Source: Sphingosinicella sp. CPCC 101087
GTDB lineage: Bacteria > Pseudomonadota > Alphaproteobacteria > Sphingomonadales > Sphingomonadaceae
Length of the DNA stretch: 64,000 nt
Direction: 5' to 3'
NCBI RefSeq assembly: GCF_004151485.1
Contig: NZ_SBFF01000007.1
Location: forward strand, 124,001 to 188,000
The stretch's first letter is position 1. Each line of letters begins with the position of its first letter. Positions 34,776 through 43,164 of the stretch are shown here, one piece after another. A program made the position numbers and the translations under genes. Below the pieces are notes generated by a model. It was not told where the DNA came from and searched no databases. It worked only from the letters and a program-made list of their open reading frames with translations.

Positions 34776-35032
34776 GCCCGCGAACATCGGGCCGGACCGG
34801 GCTCTTGAGCAGAGCCGAGCCGCGCCGCTCGATCCTCGCGGCGTCTTCCAACCCTTTCTGCCTTAACGACATCCCCTGCTCCGGTCCCGTTCTGGGACGG
34901 CGTCCAAATGCGCCTTGTTCCTAACCGTAATTTTACCTCTTGCAGCCATAGCAGTCCCAAATCCTGCGCCCCGTCCATCCCGTCACGGGACAGGCCGGGA
35001 CCCGGGCTTGGGTGCGAGTGAAGAGGATGGTC

Positions 35033-35677
35033 ATGCGTTTTTCTGCGAAGTTCACACTGGCTCTCGCCACGTCCAGCGCCATGCTCCTGTCCGGCTGCGC
35101 GTCGACGGGCGGCACCGGCAACAGCCTGCCCGCCGCCGGATTCGTCGGCGACGGTGCCCAGGTCAGCGACAATTATCTGATCGGCGCGCTCGACGAACTC
35201 ACCGTCTTCGTCTGGCGCAATCCGGAGCTCGGCGCCCGGGTCCAGGTTCGCCCCGACGGACGCATCACGACGCCGCTGATCACCGACATGGTGGCGGTCG
35301 GCAAAACCCCGGCGCAGCTCGCGGAGGATATCCGCGTCATCCTCGCCGAATATATTCAGGACCCGCTCGTCTCGGTGATGGTCGATCGGCCGCAGGGCAC
35401 CTTCTCCCAGCAGATCCGCATCGTCGGGGCCACCGAGCGGCCGGCCGCCATCCCCTATCGCGCGAACATGACCCTGCTCGACGCCATGATCGCGGTGGGC
35501 GGCCTCTCCGAGTTCGCCGCGGGCGATCGGGCGAGGCTGATCCGCGTCGACCGGGAGAGCGGGCAGCAGCGGCAGTACGACCTGCGCATCGCCAGCCTGC
35601 TCCGCCGGGGCGACGTACGCGCCAACGTCCGGCTCGAGCCGGGCGACGTCATCATCATCCCCGAGAGCATGTTCTGA
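35033..35677 (+). CDS. Polysaccharide export lipoprotein (Wza/XrtA-associated)
   Basis: A 214-residue outer-membrane lipoprotein of the polysaccharide export family. Signal peptide and lipobox: KFTLALATSSAMLLSGC (Cys lipidated). The mature part begins with YLIGALDELTVFVWRNPELG, the Poly_export motif, then LVSVMVDRPQGTFSQQIRIVG and MIAVGGLSEFAAGDRARLIR, which is a SLBB-like domain. It would line an export channel for the exopolysaccharide. The ATG at 35033 has AAGAGG seven bases upstream; the open frame starts 21 bases earlier. A 257-base spacer separates it from the decarboxylase, so it may have its own promoter. Confidence 0.93.
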   Translation: MRFSAKFTLALATSSAMLLSGCASTGGTGNSLPAAGFVGDGAQVSDNYLIGALDELTVFVWRNPELGARVQVRPDGRITTPLITDMVAVGKTPAQLAEDIRVILAEYIQDPLVSVMVDRPQGTFSQQIRIVGATERPAAIPYRANMTLLDAMIAVGGLSEFAAGDRARLIRVDRESGQQRQYDLRIASLLRRGDVRANVRLEPGDVIIIPESMF

Positions 35678-35715
35678 CCCCGCACGCTCTGCCTTTTCAA
35701 GGACGATAGCTCTCG

Positions 35716-37245
35716 ATGGACGGACTCTACGAACAGTTCCGGATCGCGCTGCACCAGATCTGGCGCCGCCGCTGGCTGGCGATCGCCGTCGCCTGGGGCG
35801 TGGCCGTGCTCGGCTGGCTGGTGATCGCGCTCATCCCCAACAGCTATGAGGCAAAGGCACGCCTGTTCGTCCAGATGCAGTCGATCCTGACGAATCAGAT
35901 CGGCATCACTCCGGACGAGCGGCAGAACCAGCTGCTCCGCCTGAAGCAGACGCTGACGTCGAACGAGAATCTCGTGCGGGTCGTGCGGCGCACCGACCTG
36001 AACTCGATGGTCGCCAGCGAAAGCGACCTCGGCGGCGTCGTCTCCGCGCTGCGCCAGCGCATCATGATCACCGCCATGCCCGACGGCATGATCGAGATCA
36101 CGGCTTTCTCCAACATTTCCGGCTTCTCGAACGGCCAGAACGCCCGCACCGCCGCAGCGACGGTCCAGGGGCTGATCGACCTGTTCGTCGAGCAGAACCT
36201 GACCGGGGACGGCCGCGAGACCGGGCAGTCGCTGCAGTTCCTCGATGAGGAACTGCGCCGCCGCGAGGTCCAGCTCCAGGAAGCCGAGCAGCGCCGGGTC
36301 GAGTTCGAGCAGCGTTTCATGGGCCTGCTCCCGGGCGCCGGCACCATCGATCAGCGCATGTCCGCGGCCCGCGCCGAGCTCGCGAATATCGAGCAGCAGA
36401 TCATCGCCGCCCAGGGCGCGCTGAACGCGATGCGCGGCCAGCTGGCCGCTACGCCGCAGACCATGCCGGGCATGGGGGAGGCGGCGAGCACGGCCAGCGG
36501 TCAGATCGCCGCGCTCGAAGCGCAACTGAACCAGAATTTTGCCCGTGGCTGGACCGAGCAGCATCCCGACGTGATCGCTGCCCGCCAGCAGATCGCGCGC
36601 CTGCGTCCCTATGCCGCCGCCGAGCGGCGCGAGGGGACGACCGGCATGCCCAATCCTTCCTACGTCTCGCTGCGGGCGATGATGGCCGAGCGGGAGGCGC
36701 AGCTCGCCGCCTCGATCGCCCGTCGCAACCAGCTCCAGTCGGACCTGGCCCAGTTGGGCTCGCGCCAGTCCACGGAACCGAGCCTCGCCGCCGAGCAGGC
36801 CCGCCTCAACCGAGACCATGAGGTGCTAAAGCAGCAATACGACCAACTGCTCGCCAATCGGGAGCAGGTGCGTCTGCGCAGCGACGTCCAGACCCGGACG
36901 AGCCCGTTGAACATCCAGGTCGTCGAGCCTCCGAGCGTCCCGAGCGTTCCCAGCGCGCCCAATCGCCCGCTCTTCCTTACGCTCGTGCTGGTGGTTGCCG
37001 CCGGCGCCGGAATCGCCGCCGCCTTCATCGCCGGCCAGCTCCAGACCACTTTCCCGACTCAGAACCGGCTGGCCGAGCTGACCGGGCTGCCTGTGATCGG
37101 CACCCTGAGCGAGGTGGTGACGCCGCCTGAGCGCTCCCGTCGGCGTCAGCGGCTGGTCTGGCTCGGCGGCGCCGCCGCCGGCCTCGCCGGCAGCTACGCC
37201 GTGCTCATCCTGATCGAATTCTGGCAGCGAAGCTCGGTGGCGTGA
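35716..37245 (+). CDS. Polysaccharide chain length determinant (Wzz/GumC-type), XrtA system
   Basis: A 509-residue inner-membrane Wzz/BcsA-type co-polymerase that sets chain length and couples to the kinase. It has an N-terminal Wzz motif (GLYEQFRIALHQIWRRRW, then a TM helix WLVIALIPNSYEAKARL), a long periplasmic coiled coil (about residues 180-400, QLQEAEQRRVEFEQRF and LNRDHEVLKQQYDQLLAN), a second TM helix and a tail. The tyrosine kinase gene follows at once (37242 or 37254), as usual for this pair. Confidence 0.93.
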   Translation: MDGLYEQFRIALHQIWRRRWLAIAVAWGVAVLGWLVIALIPNSYEAKARLFVQMQSILTNQIGITPDERQNQLLRLKQTLTSNENLVRVVRRTDLNSMVASESDLGGVVSALRQRIMITAMPDGMIEITAFSNISGFSNGQNARTAAATVQGLIDLFVEQNLTGDGRETGQSLQFLDEELRRREVQLQEAEQRRVEFEQRFMGLLPGAGTIDQRMSAARAELANIEQQIIAAQGALNAMRGQLAATPQTMPGMGEAASTASGQIAALEAQLNQNFARGWTEQHPDVIAARQQIARLRPYAAAERREGTTGMPNPSYVSLRAMMAEREAQLAASIARRNQLQSDLAQLGSRQSTEPSLAAEQARLNRDHEVLKQQYDQLLANREQVRLRSDVQTRTSPLNIQVVEPPSVPSVPSAPNRPLFLTLVLVVAAGAGIAAAFIAGQLQTTFPTQNRLAELTGLPVIGTLSEVVTPPERSRRRQRLVWLGGAAAGLAGSYAVLILIEFWQRSSVA

Positions 37246-37253
37246 GGAACGAT

Positions 37254-38216
37254 ATGAAGCATAGCCGCATCTCGTTGATCGAACGCGCCGCCGAGGTCTA
37301 TGACTTCGGGGCCGCGCTGCGCGCCCGCACGGTGCAGCCGGACCCGGAGCCGCTTCCGGTCGTGGAAGCCGGCGAGCCGGAGCGCGAAGCTCCGGCCCCC
37401 GTTCCCGCGCTCGAGCCCGAATCCGAGGCCGTTTTCGTGTCGAAGCGCCCGATCGCGCCCCATCGTCCCGAGGGCGCTATCCGGGTGTCTCCGATCGACC
37501 GGGACGCTCTGGCCGAGGCCGGCTATATCGTGCCCGAAGCGCCGGCCACGGGCCTTGCGGAAGAGGTGCGGCTCCTCAAGCGCCAGCTGCTGGCGATGGT
37601 CGAGCGGCGCGTGTCGCTGCCCGAGGAGAAGCGTCGGTCGGTCCTGATCACCTCCGCCCAGTCCGGCGACGGCAAGAGCTTCTGCGCGACCAACCTGGCC
37701 TTGTCGCTGGCCGGCGAGCGCGGCCTCGAAGTGCTGCTGATCGACGGCGACTTCACCAAACGCGACGCGCTCGCGATCCTCGGCATCGAGGACGGACCGG
37801 GCCTGGTCGACGTGCTCGCCGATCCCTCGTTGGACCCCGAATCGCTGGTCATTCGCACCGACGTACCAGGCCTTTCGGTGCTCCCAGGCGGGCGCAGGGA
37901 CCATGCGGTGCCCGAGCTGCTCGCGTCGGATCGGACCCGTGAGGTGCTGGCAGGGCTGATTGCCAGCGATCCGAGGCGCATCATCCTGCTCGATTCTCCG
38001 CCCGTCCTGATGGCTTCGCCCGCGACCGTGCTTGCCGGGCATGTCGGTCAGGTGCTGGTCGTCGTGCGGGCCGACCGCACCACGGAAGCTGACCTGCGCG
38101 AGACGGTCGGGCTGCTGGTAGGCTGCGACAATGTCGCGCTGATCCTCAACGGCGCCGCCATCGCCGTCTCGGGGCGTAATTTCGGCTCCTATGAGGCGCT
38201 CGAACATGAAGCGTGA
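37254..38216 (+). CDS. XrtA-associated tyrosine autokinase
   Basis: A 320-residue BY-kinase of the CpsD/CapB group that would phosphorylate tyrosines and regulate polysaccharide assembly by contacting the chain-length protein. Walker A' SAQSGDGKSFCATNLALSL, Walker A LLIDGDFTKRDAL and the DSPPVL motif are visible. The N-terminal 100 residues carry an acidic/Pro-rich linker (PDPEPLPVVEAGEPEREA). The ATG at 37254 has a GAGGA site; a GTG at 37242, overlapping the upstream stop, gives four more residues. The C-terminus lacks the usual Tyr cluster: only one Tyr near the end. Possible substrates are then in other proteins. Confidence 0.9.
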   Translation: MKHSRISLIERAAEVYDFGAALRARTVQPDPEPLPVVEAGEPEREAPAPVPALEPESEAVFVSKRPIAPHRPEGAIRVSPIDRDALAEAGYIVPEAPATGLAEEVRLLKRQLLAMVERRVSLPEEKRRSVLITSAQSGDGKSFCATNLALSLAGERGLEVLLIDGDFTKRDALAILGIEDGPGLVDVLADPSLDPESLVIRTDVPGLSVLPGGRRDHAVPELLASDRTREVLAGLIASDPRRIILLDSPPVLMASPATVLAGHVGQVLVVVRADRTTEADLRETVGLLVGCDNVALILNGAAIAVSGRNFGSYEALEHEA

Positions 38217-39933
38217 AACGCACCTCTTCCGCCGTTGCCAGCGGCTCGCGCTGGCGTTGGGCCTTGCCTTTGCCGGAGCGGCAACCGCGCAGGCGCAGAC
38301 GGCGCCGGGGGCGGGCGTCTCCTATCCGGAGCCAGCGCTCGACGGCTCTGGCCTCGAGGCGGCTCCAGCGCAAGATGCGGCCCCCGGCCCGGCTCCTGCC
38401 GCATCGCAGGGGCGGGCGCGGCGCGCGCGGACCGAGATAAGACCCTATCTCGAGGTAGCCCAGGTGGTCAGCGCCGAGCTCGATGGGGGCGATACGCTCA
38501 CCTATACGAGCGTCGCAGCCGGTGTGGACGGTCGCGTCGAGACCCGCCGCGTCTCCGTGCAGATGAGCTATCGCTATCAGCGCAACATCGAATGGCAGGG
38601 CGAGGTCGGAGACCAGGACGTGCATTCCGGCGTTGCGCTGGTCGGCGTCCAGGTCGTTCCGGGCGCGCTTCAGTTCGAGGCGGGCGCGCTTGCCACCCGA
38701 ACCGGCGGCGAAGGCCGCGCGATCGGCGTCACCGACCGGGACGAATCGGTCGAAGTCTACAGCGTATATGCCGGCCCGACCCTGTCGACCCATGCCGGTC
38801 CGGTCGCGGTCAATGCTTCCTACCGACTGGGCTATGTCGCCATCGACGACGACAGCATCGTCGGCGGCCCGCGCGAGGATTTCGATTCGGCGGTCGCGCA
38901 TAGCGCCACCGCCAGCGTCGGCATGGCGCCGGGCCGGCTGCCGGTCGGCTGGACCGTCGGCGGCGGCTATGCACGCACCGACACCGAAAGCGAGTTCGAT
39001 CATGATTTCGAAGGCGCGTACGTACGCGCCGACGTCGTCGTCCCGGTCGGCCCGACGCTCGCCCTCACCGCCGGTGTCGGCTATGAGGATATCAGGTCCA
39101 GCCAGCTCGATCTCGCCCGCGACGCCGACGGGATCCCGATCGTGGGTCCGGACGGCCGTCCGGTTGCAGATCCGACGCGGCCGCGGGTCCTTACCTACGA
39201 CATTGACGGAATCATCTACGATGCCGGGCTGATATGGCGCCCGAGCGCCCGTACCGAGCTGCAGGCCCGGGCCGGCCACCGCTATGGCGGAACCACCTTC
39301 GTCGGTTCGCTGTCGCACCAGTTCAGCGCCAACACCGGCATGAACATCGTGGTCTATGACACGGTCGAGACGTTCGGCAATCTTCTGGTCAATGATCTCA
39401 GTAACTTGCCGGACGGTTTTGAGATCGATCGTGATCCGTTGACCGGCAATCTCGGCGGCTGCGCCTTTGGCGCGGATCCGGGCACCGGCGTGTGCTTCGA
39501 CCGGTCGCTCCAGTCGATCCGCGGCAACACCTTCCGGATGCGGGGGGCAAGCCTGATCCTGTCCGGCAATCGCGGCCTTTGGAGCTGGGGCGTCGGCGCC
39601 GGCTATGCCCAGCGCCGCTACAAGCGGCCGCAGGACCCGGCGTTCGACGTGTTCGGCGCCGAGGAGGACGAGACGATCGGCCTGTTCGGTTCGGTCGGCC
39701 GCCAGCTGAGCCGCACCTCGAGCATCGATTTCAATACCTATGCAAGCTGGTTCGACACCGACCTCGCGGACTTCGACCGCGTGTTCAGCACCGGCGCGAC
39801 CTTGAGCTACAACCGCAACTTCCTCCTGGACAGGATGCGGCTGATCGCGGCGCTCGGCATCGACCATCACGACGACGGCACCTTCAACAGCACCGTCATC
39901 TCGGCGCTGCTGGGCCTGAGATACACCTTCTGA
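38206..39933 (+). CDS. XrtA-associated outer-membrane beta-barrel (TIGR03016-type)
   Basis: A 575-residue protein with a signal peptide (RLALALGLAFAGAATAQ, cut near AQAQ) and a beta-strand-rich mature region of alternating hydrophobic residues typical of outer-membrane barrels. It ends in a Phe-containing strand (VISALLGLRYTF), the standard C-terminal sorting signal. It resembles the large PEP-CTERM-system outer-membrane proteins found in exosortase A loci. The ATG at 38206 overlaps the end of the kinase gene by 11 bases. It likely serves polysaccharide secretion. Confidence 0.85.
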   Translation: MKRETHLFRRCQRLALALGLAFAGAATAQAQTAPGAGVSYPEPALDGSGLEAAPAQDAAPGPAPAASQGRARRARTEIRPYLEVAQVVSAELDGGDTLTYTSVAAGVDGRVETRRVSVQMSYRYQRNIEWQGEVGDQDVHSGVALVGVQVVPGALQFEAGALATRTGGEGRAIGVTDRDESVEVYSVYAGPTLSTHAGPVAVNASYRLGYVAIDDDSIVGGPREDFDSAVAHSATASVGMAPGRLPVGWTVGGGYARTDTESEFDHDFEGAYVRADVVVPVGPTLALTAGVGYEDIRSSQLDLARDADGIPIVGPDGRPVADPTRPRVLTYDIDGIIYDAGLIWRPSARTELQARAGHRYGGTTFVGSLSHQFSANTGMNIVVYDTVETFGNLLVNDLSNLPDGFEIDRDPLTGNLGGCAFGADPGTGVCFDRSLQSIRGNTFRMRGASLILSGNRGLWSWGVGAGYAQRRYKRPQDPAFDVFGAEEDETIGLFGSVGRQLSRTSSIDFNTYASWFDTDLADFDRVFSTGATLSYNRNFLLDRMRLIAALGIDHHDDGTFNSTVISALLGLRYTF

Positions 39934-39956
39934 GCGGGAAAGATCAGGGAGAGCCC

Positions 39957-41045
39957 ATGTATATCGAGCATTACGGTCTCGCCGGTCAGCCCTTCCAGCT
40001 GACGCCGGACGCCCGCTTCTGGTTCGAAAGCCGCACCCATCGCAAGGCGATGGCCTATCTCGGCTACGGCCTCGCGCAGGGCGAAGGATTCATCGTCGTC
40101 ACCGGCGAGATCGGTGCCGGCAAGTCGACCTTGGTCGCCCATCTGATGGCGACGATCGACCGCGCGCGGCTGAACGCCATCAGCCTGGTATCGACCCAGG
40201 TGGAGGGGGACGACATGCTCCGCCTCGCCGCCCAGGGGCTCGGCCTCGCCACGGCCGGAGTGGAGAAAGCGCGCCTGCTCGACGCCGTGGAGCAGCGCCT
40301 GGAGCAGGAGCTTCGGTCCGGCAAGCGCACCCTTCTCATCGTCGACGAGGCGCAGAACCTTCCGGTCTCCGCGCTCGAAGAGCTGCGCATGCTCTCCAAC
40401 TTCCAGATCGCGGGCAAGGCGCTCATCCAGATCGTCCTGCTCGGCCAGCCGGAGTTCCGCGACAAGCTCGCCTCGCCGGGCCTCGAGCAGCTCCGGCAGC
40501 GCGTCATTGCGACCCACCATCTCTACGCCATGGGCGAGGACGAGGTCGAAGCCTATATCCGCCACCGCCTCGGCCTAGTCGCCTGGCAGGGCCGTCCCGA
40601 TTTCGCGCCCGGCGCCCTGGCGGCGGTCCATGCCGCCACCGGCGGAATTCCGCGCCGCGTCAACCAGCTCGCCAACCGGCTGCTGCTGCATGCGGCGGTC
40701 GAGGATGCCGACATGATCGTCGCCGAGGCGGTGGAGGCTGTCGCCGCCGACATGAATGCCGACACGCCGGCACCGGCTCCTGCACCGGCGGCGCCGCCGC
40801 AGGCGGAAGAGGAGAGGGTGCTCCCGATCAGAGCCGCCCGTTCTTCTCCGGCCGAGCCGGCCAATGAGCCCGCATCACCGTCGCAGGCCGTGCCCTTCGC
40901 GGACCCGGCCCTGCTGCGGCGCATTGCCGCGCTCGAGGCCCGCGCCGAGGAGCAGGAGAAGATGCTGAGGCGTGTCCTGACCCTGCTGGTCGACTGGGTC
41001 GAGAATGGCAGCCCGGAGACGGCCTACCGCACCCACGCGGCCTGA
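39957..41045 (+). CDS. XrtA/PEP-CTERM system-associated ATPase
   Basis: A 362-residue AAA/ExeA-type ATPase. Walker A VVTGEIGAGKSTLVAHL and Walker B LLIVDEAQNL are clear. It begins MYIEHYGLAGQPFQLTPD, typical of the ATPases of exosortase A systems and of ExeA. A region of low complexity (PAPAPAPAAPPQAEEE) precedes a C-terminal coiled coil (LLRRIAALEARAEEQEKMLR). The start at 39957 is 23 bases after the barrel gene, with an AGGGAG site. A role in localising or energising EPS secretion is inferred. Confidence 0.92.
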   Translation: MYIEHYGLAGQPFQLTPDARFWFESRTHRKAMAYLGYGLAQGEGFIVVTGEIGAGKSTLVAHLMATIDRARLNAISLVSTQVEGDDMLRLAAQGLGLATAGVEKARLLDAVEQRLEQELRSGKRTLLIVDEAQNLPVSALEELRMLSNFQIAGKALIQIVLLGQPEFRDKLASPGLEQLRQRVIATHHLYAMGEDEVEAYIRHRLGLVAWQGRPDFAPGALAAVHAATGGIPRRVNQLANRLLLHAAVEDADMIVAEAVEAVAADMNADTPAPAPAPAAPPQAEEERVLPIRAARSSPAEPANEPASPSQAVPFADPALLRRIAALEARAEEQEKMLRRVLTLLVDWVENGSPETAYRTHAA

Positions 41046-41065
41046 ACGGGCGAGGAGGCGCGAGC

Positions 41066-41911
41066 ATGCGCAATGCCCTCTCGGTCGATGTCGAGGACTG
41101 GTTCCAGGTCGGCGCCTTCGAAAGGGTGATCGCCCGCGATTCATGGGAGACGCTCCCGCGCCGGGTCGAGCGCAATACCGATGCGGTGCTGGACCTGTTT
41201 GACCGGGCCGGCGTCAAGGCGACCTTCTTCACGCTGGGATGGGTGGCGGCGCGCCACCCCGCGCTGGTCCGGCGCATTGCCGAAGCCGGGCATGAGCTCG
41301 CCAGCCACGGCTGGGACCATCGCCGCGTCTTCACGATGGACGAGGCCGAGTTCCGCGCCGACCTCGCCCGCGCCCGCGCGGCCATCGAGGATGCGGGCGG
41401 CGCCGCGGTCGCCGGCTACCGCGCGCCGAGCTTCTCGATCGACGCCCGAACGCCCTGGGCCCATCCGGTGCTCGCCGAGCAAGGCTATGCTTATTCTTCG
41501 AGCGTCGCGCCGATCCGCCACGACCATTATGGCTGGCCGGAATCGCCCCGCTTCGCCTGGCGCCCGGTCGAGGGTTCCAGCCTGATCGAGCTTCCGGTCA
41601 CCACCGTCACCGTCGCCGGCCGCCGTCTGGCCGCCGGCGGAGGCGGCTTCTTCCGGCTGCTGCCCTTCGCTTTCTCGACCTGGGCGGTAGCCCGGACCAA
41701 CCGGTCTGAGGGACGCCCGGCCATCTTCTATTTCCATCCCTGGGAGATCGATCCGGACCAGCCGCGCCCCGACGGCGCGCCGCTGAAATCGCGCCTCCGA
41801 CATTATACCAATCTCTCCGTCATGGAGCCCAAGCTGCTGAAATTGCTCGGCCGGCACCAATGGGGCCGTATCGACGAAATAGCCGCGGCCGAGCAGTCGA
41901 AGCTGGCATGA
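41066..41911 (+). CDS. XrtA-associated polysaccharide deacetylase (DUF3473-type)
   Basis: A 281-residue NodB-like polysaccharide deacetylase. The NodB domain has LSVDVEDWFQVGAF (motif 1 with Asp), ATFFTLGWVA, AEAGHELASHGWDH (motif 2 with two His), and a GYRAPSFSID motif 3. The C-terminal DUF3473 part (FFRLLPFAFSTWAVARTN then FYFHPWEIDPDQPR) is specific to exosortase A loci. It probably deacetylates the exported polysaccharide in the periplasm or during assembly. It overlaps the next gene by four bases (ATGA). Confidence 0.93.
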   Translation: MRNALSVDVEDWFQVGAFERVIARDSWETLPRRVERNTDAVLDLFDRAGVKATFFTLGWVAARHPALVRRIAEAGHELASHGWDHRRVFTMDEAEFRADLARARAAIEDAGGAAVAGYRAPSFSIDARTPWAHPVLAEQGYAYSSSVAPIRHDHYGWPESPRFAWRPVEGSSLIELPVTTVTVAGRRLAAGGGGFFRLLPFAFSTWAVARTNRSEGRPAIFYFHPWEIDPDQPRPDGAPLKSRLRHYTNLSVMEPKLLKLLGRHQWGRIDEIAAAEQSKLA

Positions 41912-43164
41912 GCGCTCGGAGCCTCGTTGGCGGGGACCGGGCGCATGACGGGCCCTCGATCCTGTTCCTCGCCCACCGCATTCCCTTTCCGCCCGACCGT
42001 GGCGACAAGATCCGATCCTGGAACCTCCTGCGCGCGCTTGGCCGGATCGCCCCGGTTCATCTCGCCTGCTTCGCCGACGATGCGGCGGACGCCGCCCACC
42101 TCCCGGCGCTGCGCGAAGCGATGGGCGAGGCGCTCGGCGAGGCCCATGTCGAGGTCCGGCGTACCGGCCGCGCCGTCGCCGGGGCACGCGCCCTGATCCA
42201 CGGCAAGCCCGCCTCGCTGACCTTGTTCGACAGCCCGGCGCTGCGCCGCTTCGTCGATCGCCTGCTAAGATCGGGCCGGATCGGGACCGTCTTTGCCTTC
42301 TCCGGCCAGATGGCCCAATTCGTCCCGCAGCCGCTCGGCGCGCGCTTCGTCATGGATCTGGGCGACGTGGATTCGGCCAAGTTCGCCCAATATGCCGACG
42401 AGGGTAGCGGACCGATGCGCTGGGTCCATCGCCGCGAGGCCGGTCTGCTCTTCGCTCATGAGGTGGCGACCGCCGCCCGGGCCGACGTCACCACCTTCGT
42501 CAGCGAGGCGGAGGCGGCGCTGTTCCGACAACGGACCGGCCTGCCGAACATCCGCGCCCTCTCCAACGGCATCGATCTCGGCACCTTCGGCCCCGCGGCC
42601 GGATTCGAACGCCTCGATCCCGCAGCGAAGGGGAAGGGCCCGGTCCTGCTGTTCACCGGCCAGATGGACTATGCGCCCAACGTGGACGCGGTGCGCTGGT
42701 TCGCCGCCGAGGTGATGCCGCTTCTGCGCGAGGCGCGCTTCGTCGTCGCCGGACGCAACCCGGCGCCCGAGGTGCGTCGGCTCGAAAGCGAGAGGGTGAC
42801 GGTGACCGGGGCGGTGCCGGACATTCGAAGCTGGCTCGAAGCCGCCGACATCGTCGTCGCGCCGCTGCGGATCGCCCGCGGAATCCAGAACAAGGTGCTC
42901 GAGGCGATGGCGATGGCCAAGCCGGTCGTCGCCAGCCCCGCAGCGTTCGAGGGGATCGAGGCCCAGGCAGGCCGCGACCTGCTCGTGGCCGACGGTGCCG
43001 CGGCTATGGCGAAGGCAATAGGCGCGCTGCTGGCCGACAGGGAAATGGCCGGCAAGCTCGGGCGATCGGCCCGCGCATGCGTGGAGCACAGCTACAGCTG
43101 GGAACAGAGGCTCGCCCCGCTCGAGGCGATGGTATTTACCGGCCAGGCAAGGCGAGCGGCATGA
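41908..43164 (+). CDS. XrtA/PEP-CTERM system glycosyltransferase (GT4-like, TIGR03087-type)
   Basis: A 418-residue glycosyltransferase of the GT-B/GT4 group. It begins with ILFLAHRIPFPPDRGDKIRS, the sequence typical of the family linked to exosortase A, and ends with a GT4-like donor-binding part (LLFTGQMDYAPNVDAVRWFA, VPDIRSWLEAADIVVAPLRI and GIQNKVLEAMAMAKPVVASP, where the E/M motif binds the sugar nucleotide). The ATG at 41908 overlaps the deacetylase stop, so the open frame upstream is a shadow. It would add a sugar to the polysaccharide intermediate. Confidence 0.93.
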   Translation: MSARSLVGGDRAHDGPSILFLAHRIPFPPDRGDKIRSWNLLRALGRIAPVHLACFADDAADAAHLPALREAMGEALGEAHVEVRRTGRAVAGARALIHGKPASLTLFDSPALRRFVDRLLRSGRIGTVFAFSGQMAQFVPQPLGARFVMDLGDVDSAKFAQYADEGSGPMRWVHRREAGLLFAHEVATAARADVTTFVSEAEAALFRQRTGLPNIRALSNGIDLGTFGPAAGFERLDPAAKGKGPVLLFTGQMDYAPNVDAVRWFAAEVMPLLREARFVVAGRNPAPEVRRLESERVTVTGAVPDIRSWLEAADIVVAPLRIARGIQNKVLEAMAMAKPVVASPAAFEGIEAQAGRDLLVADGAAAMAKAIGALLADREMAGKLGRSARACVEHSYSWEQRLAPLEAMVFTGQARRAA

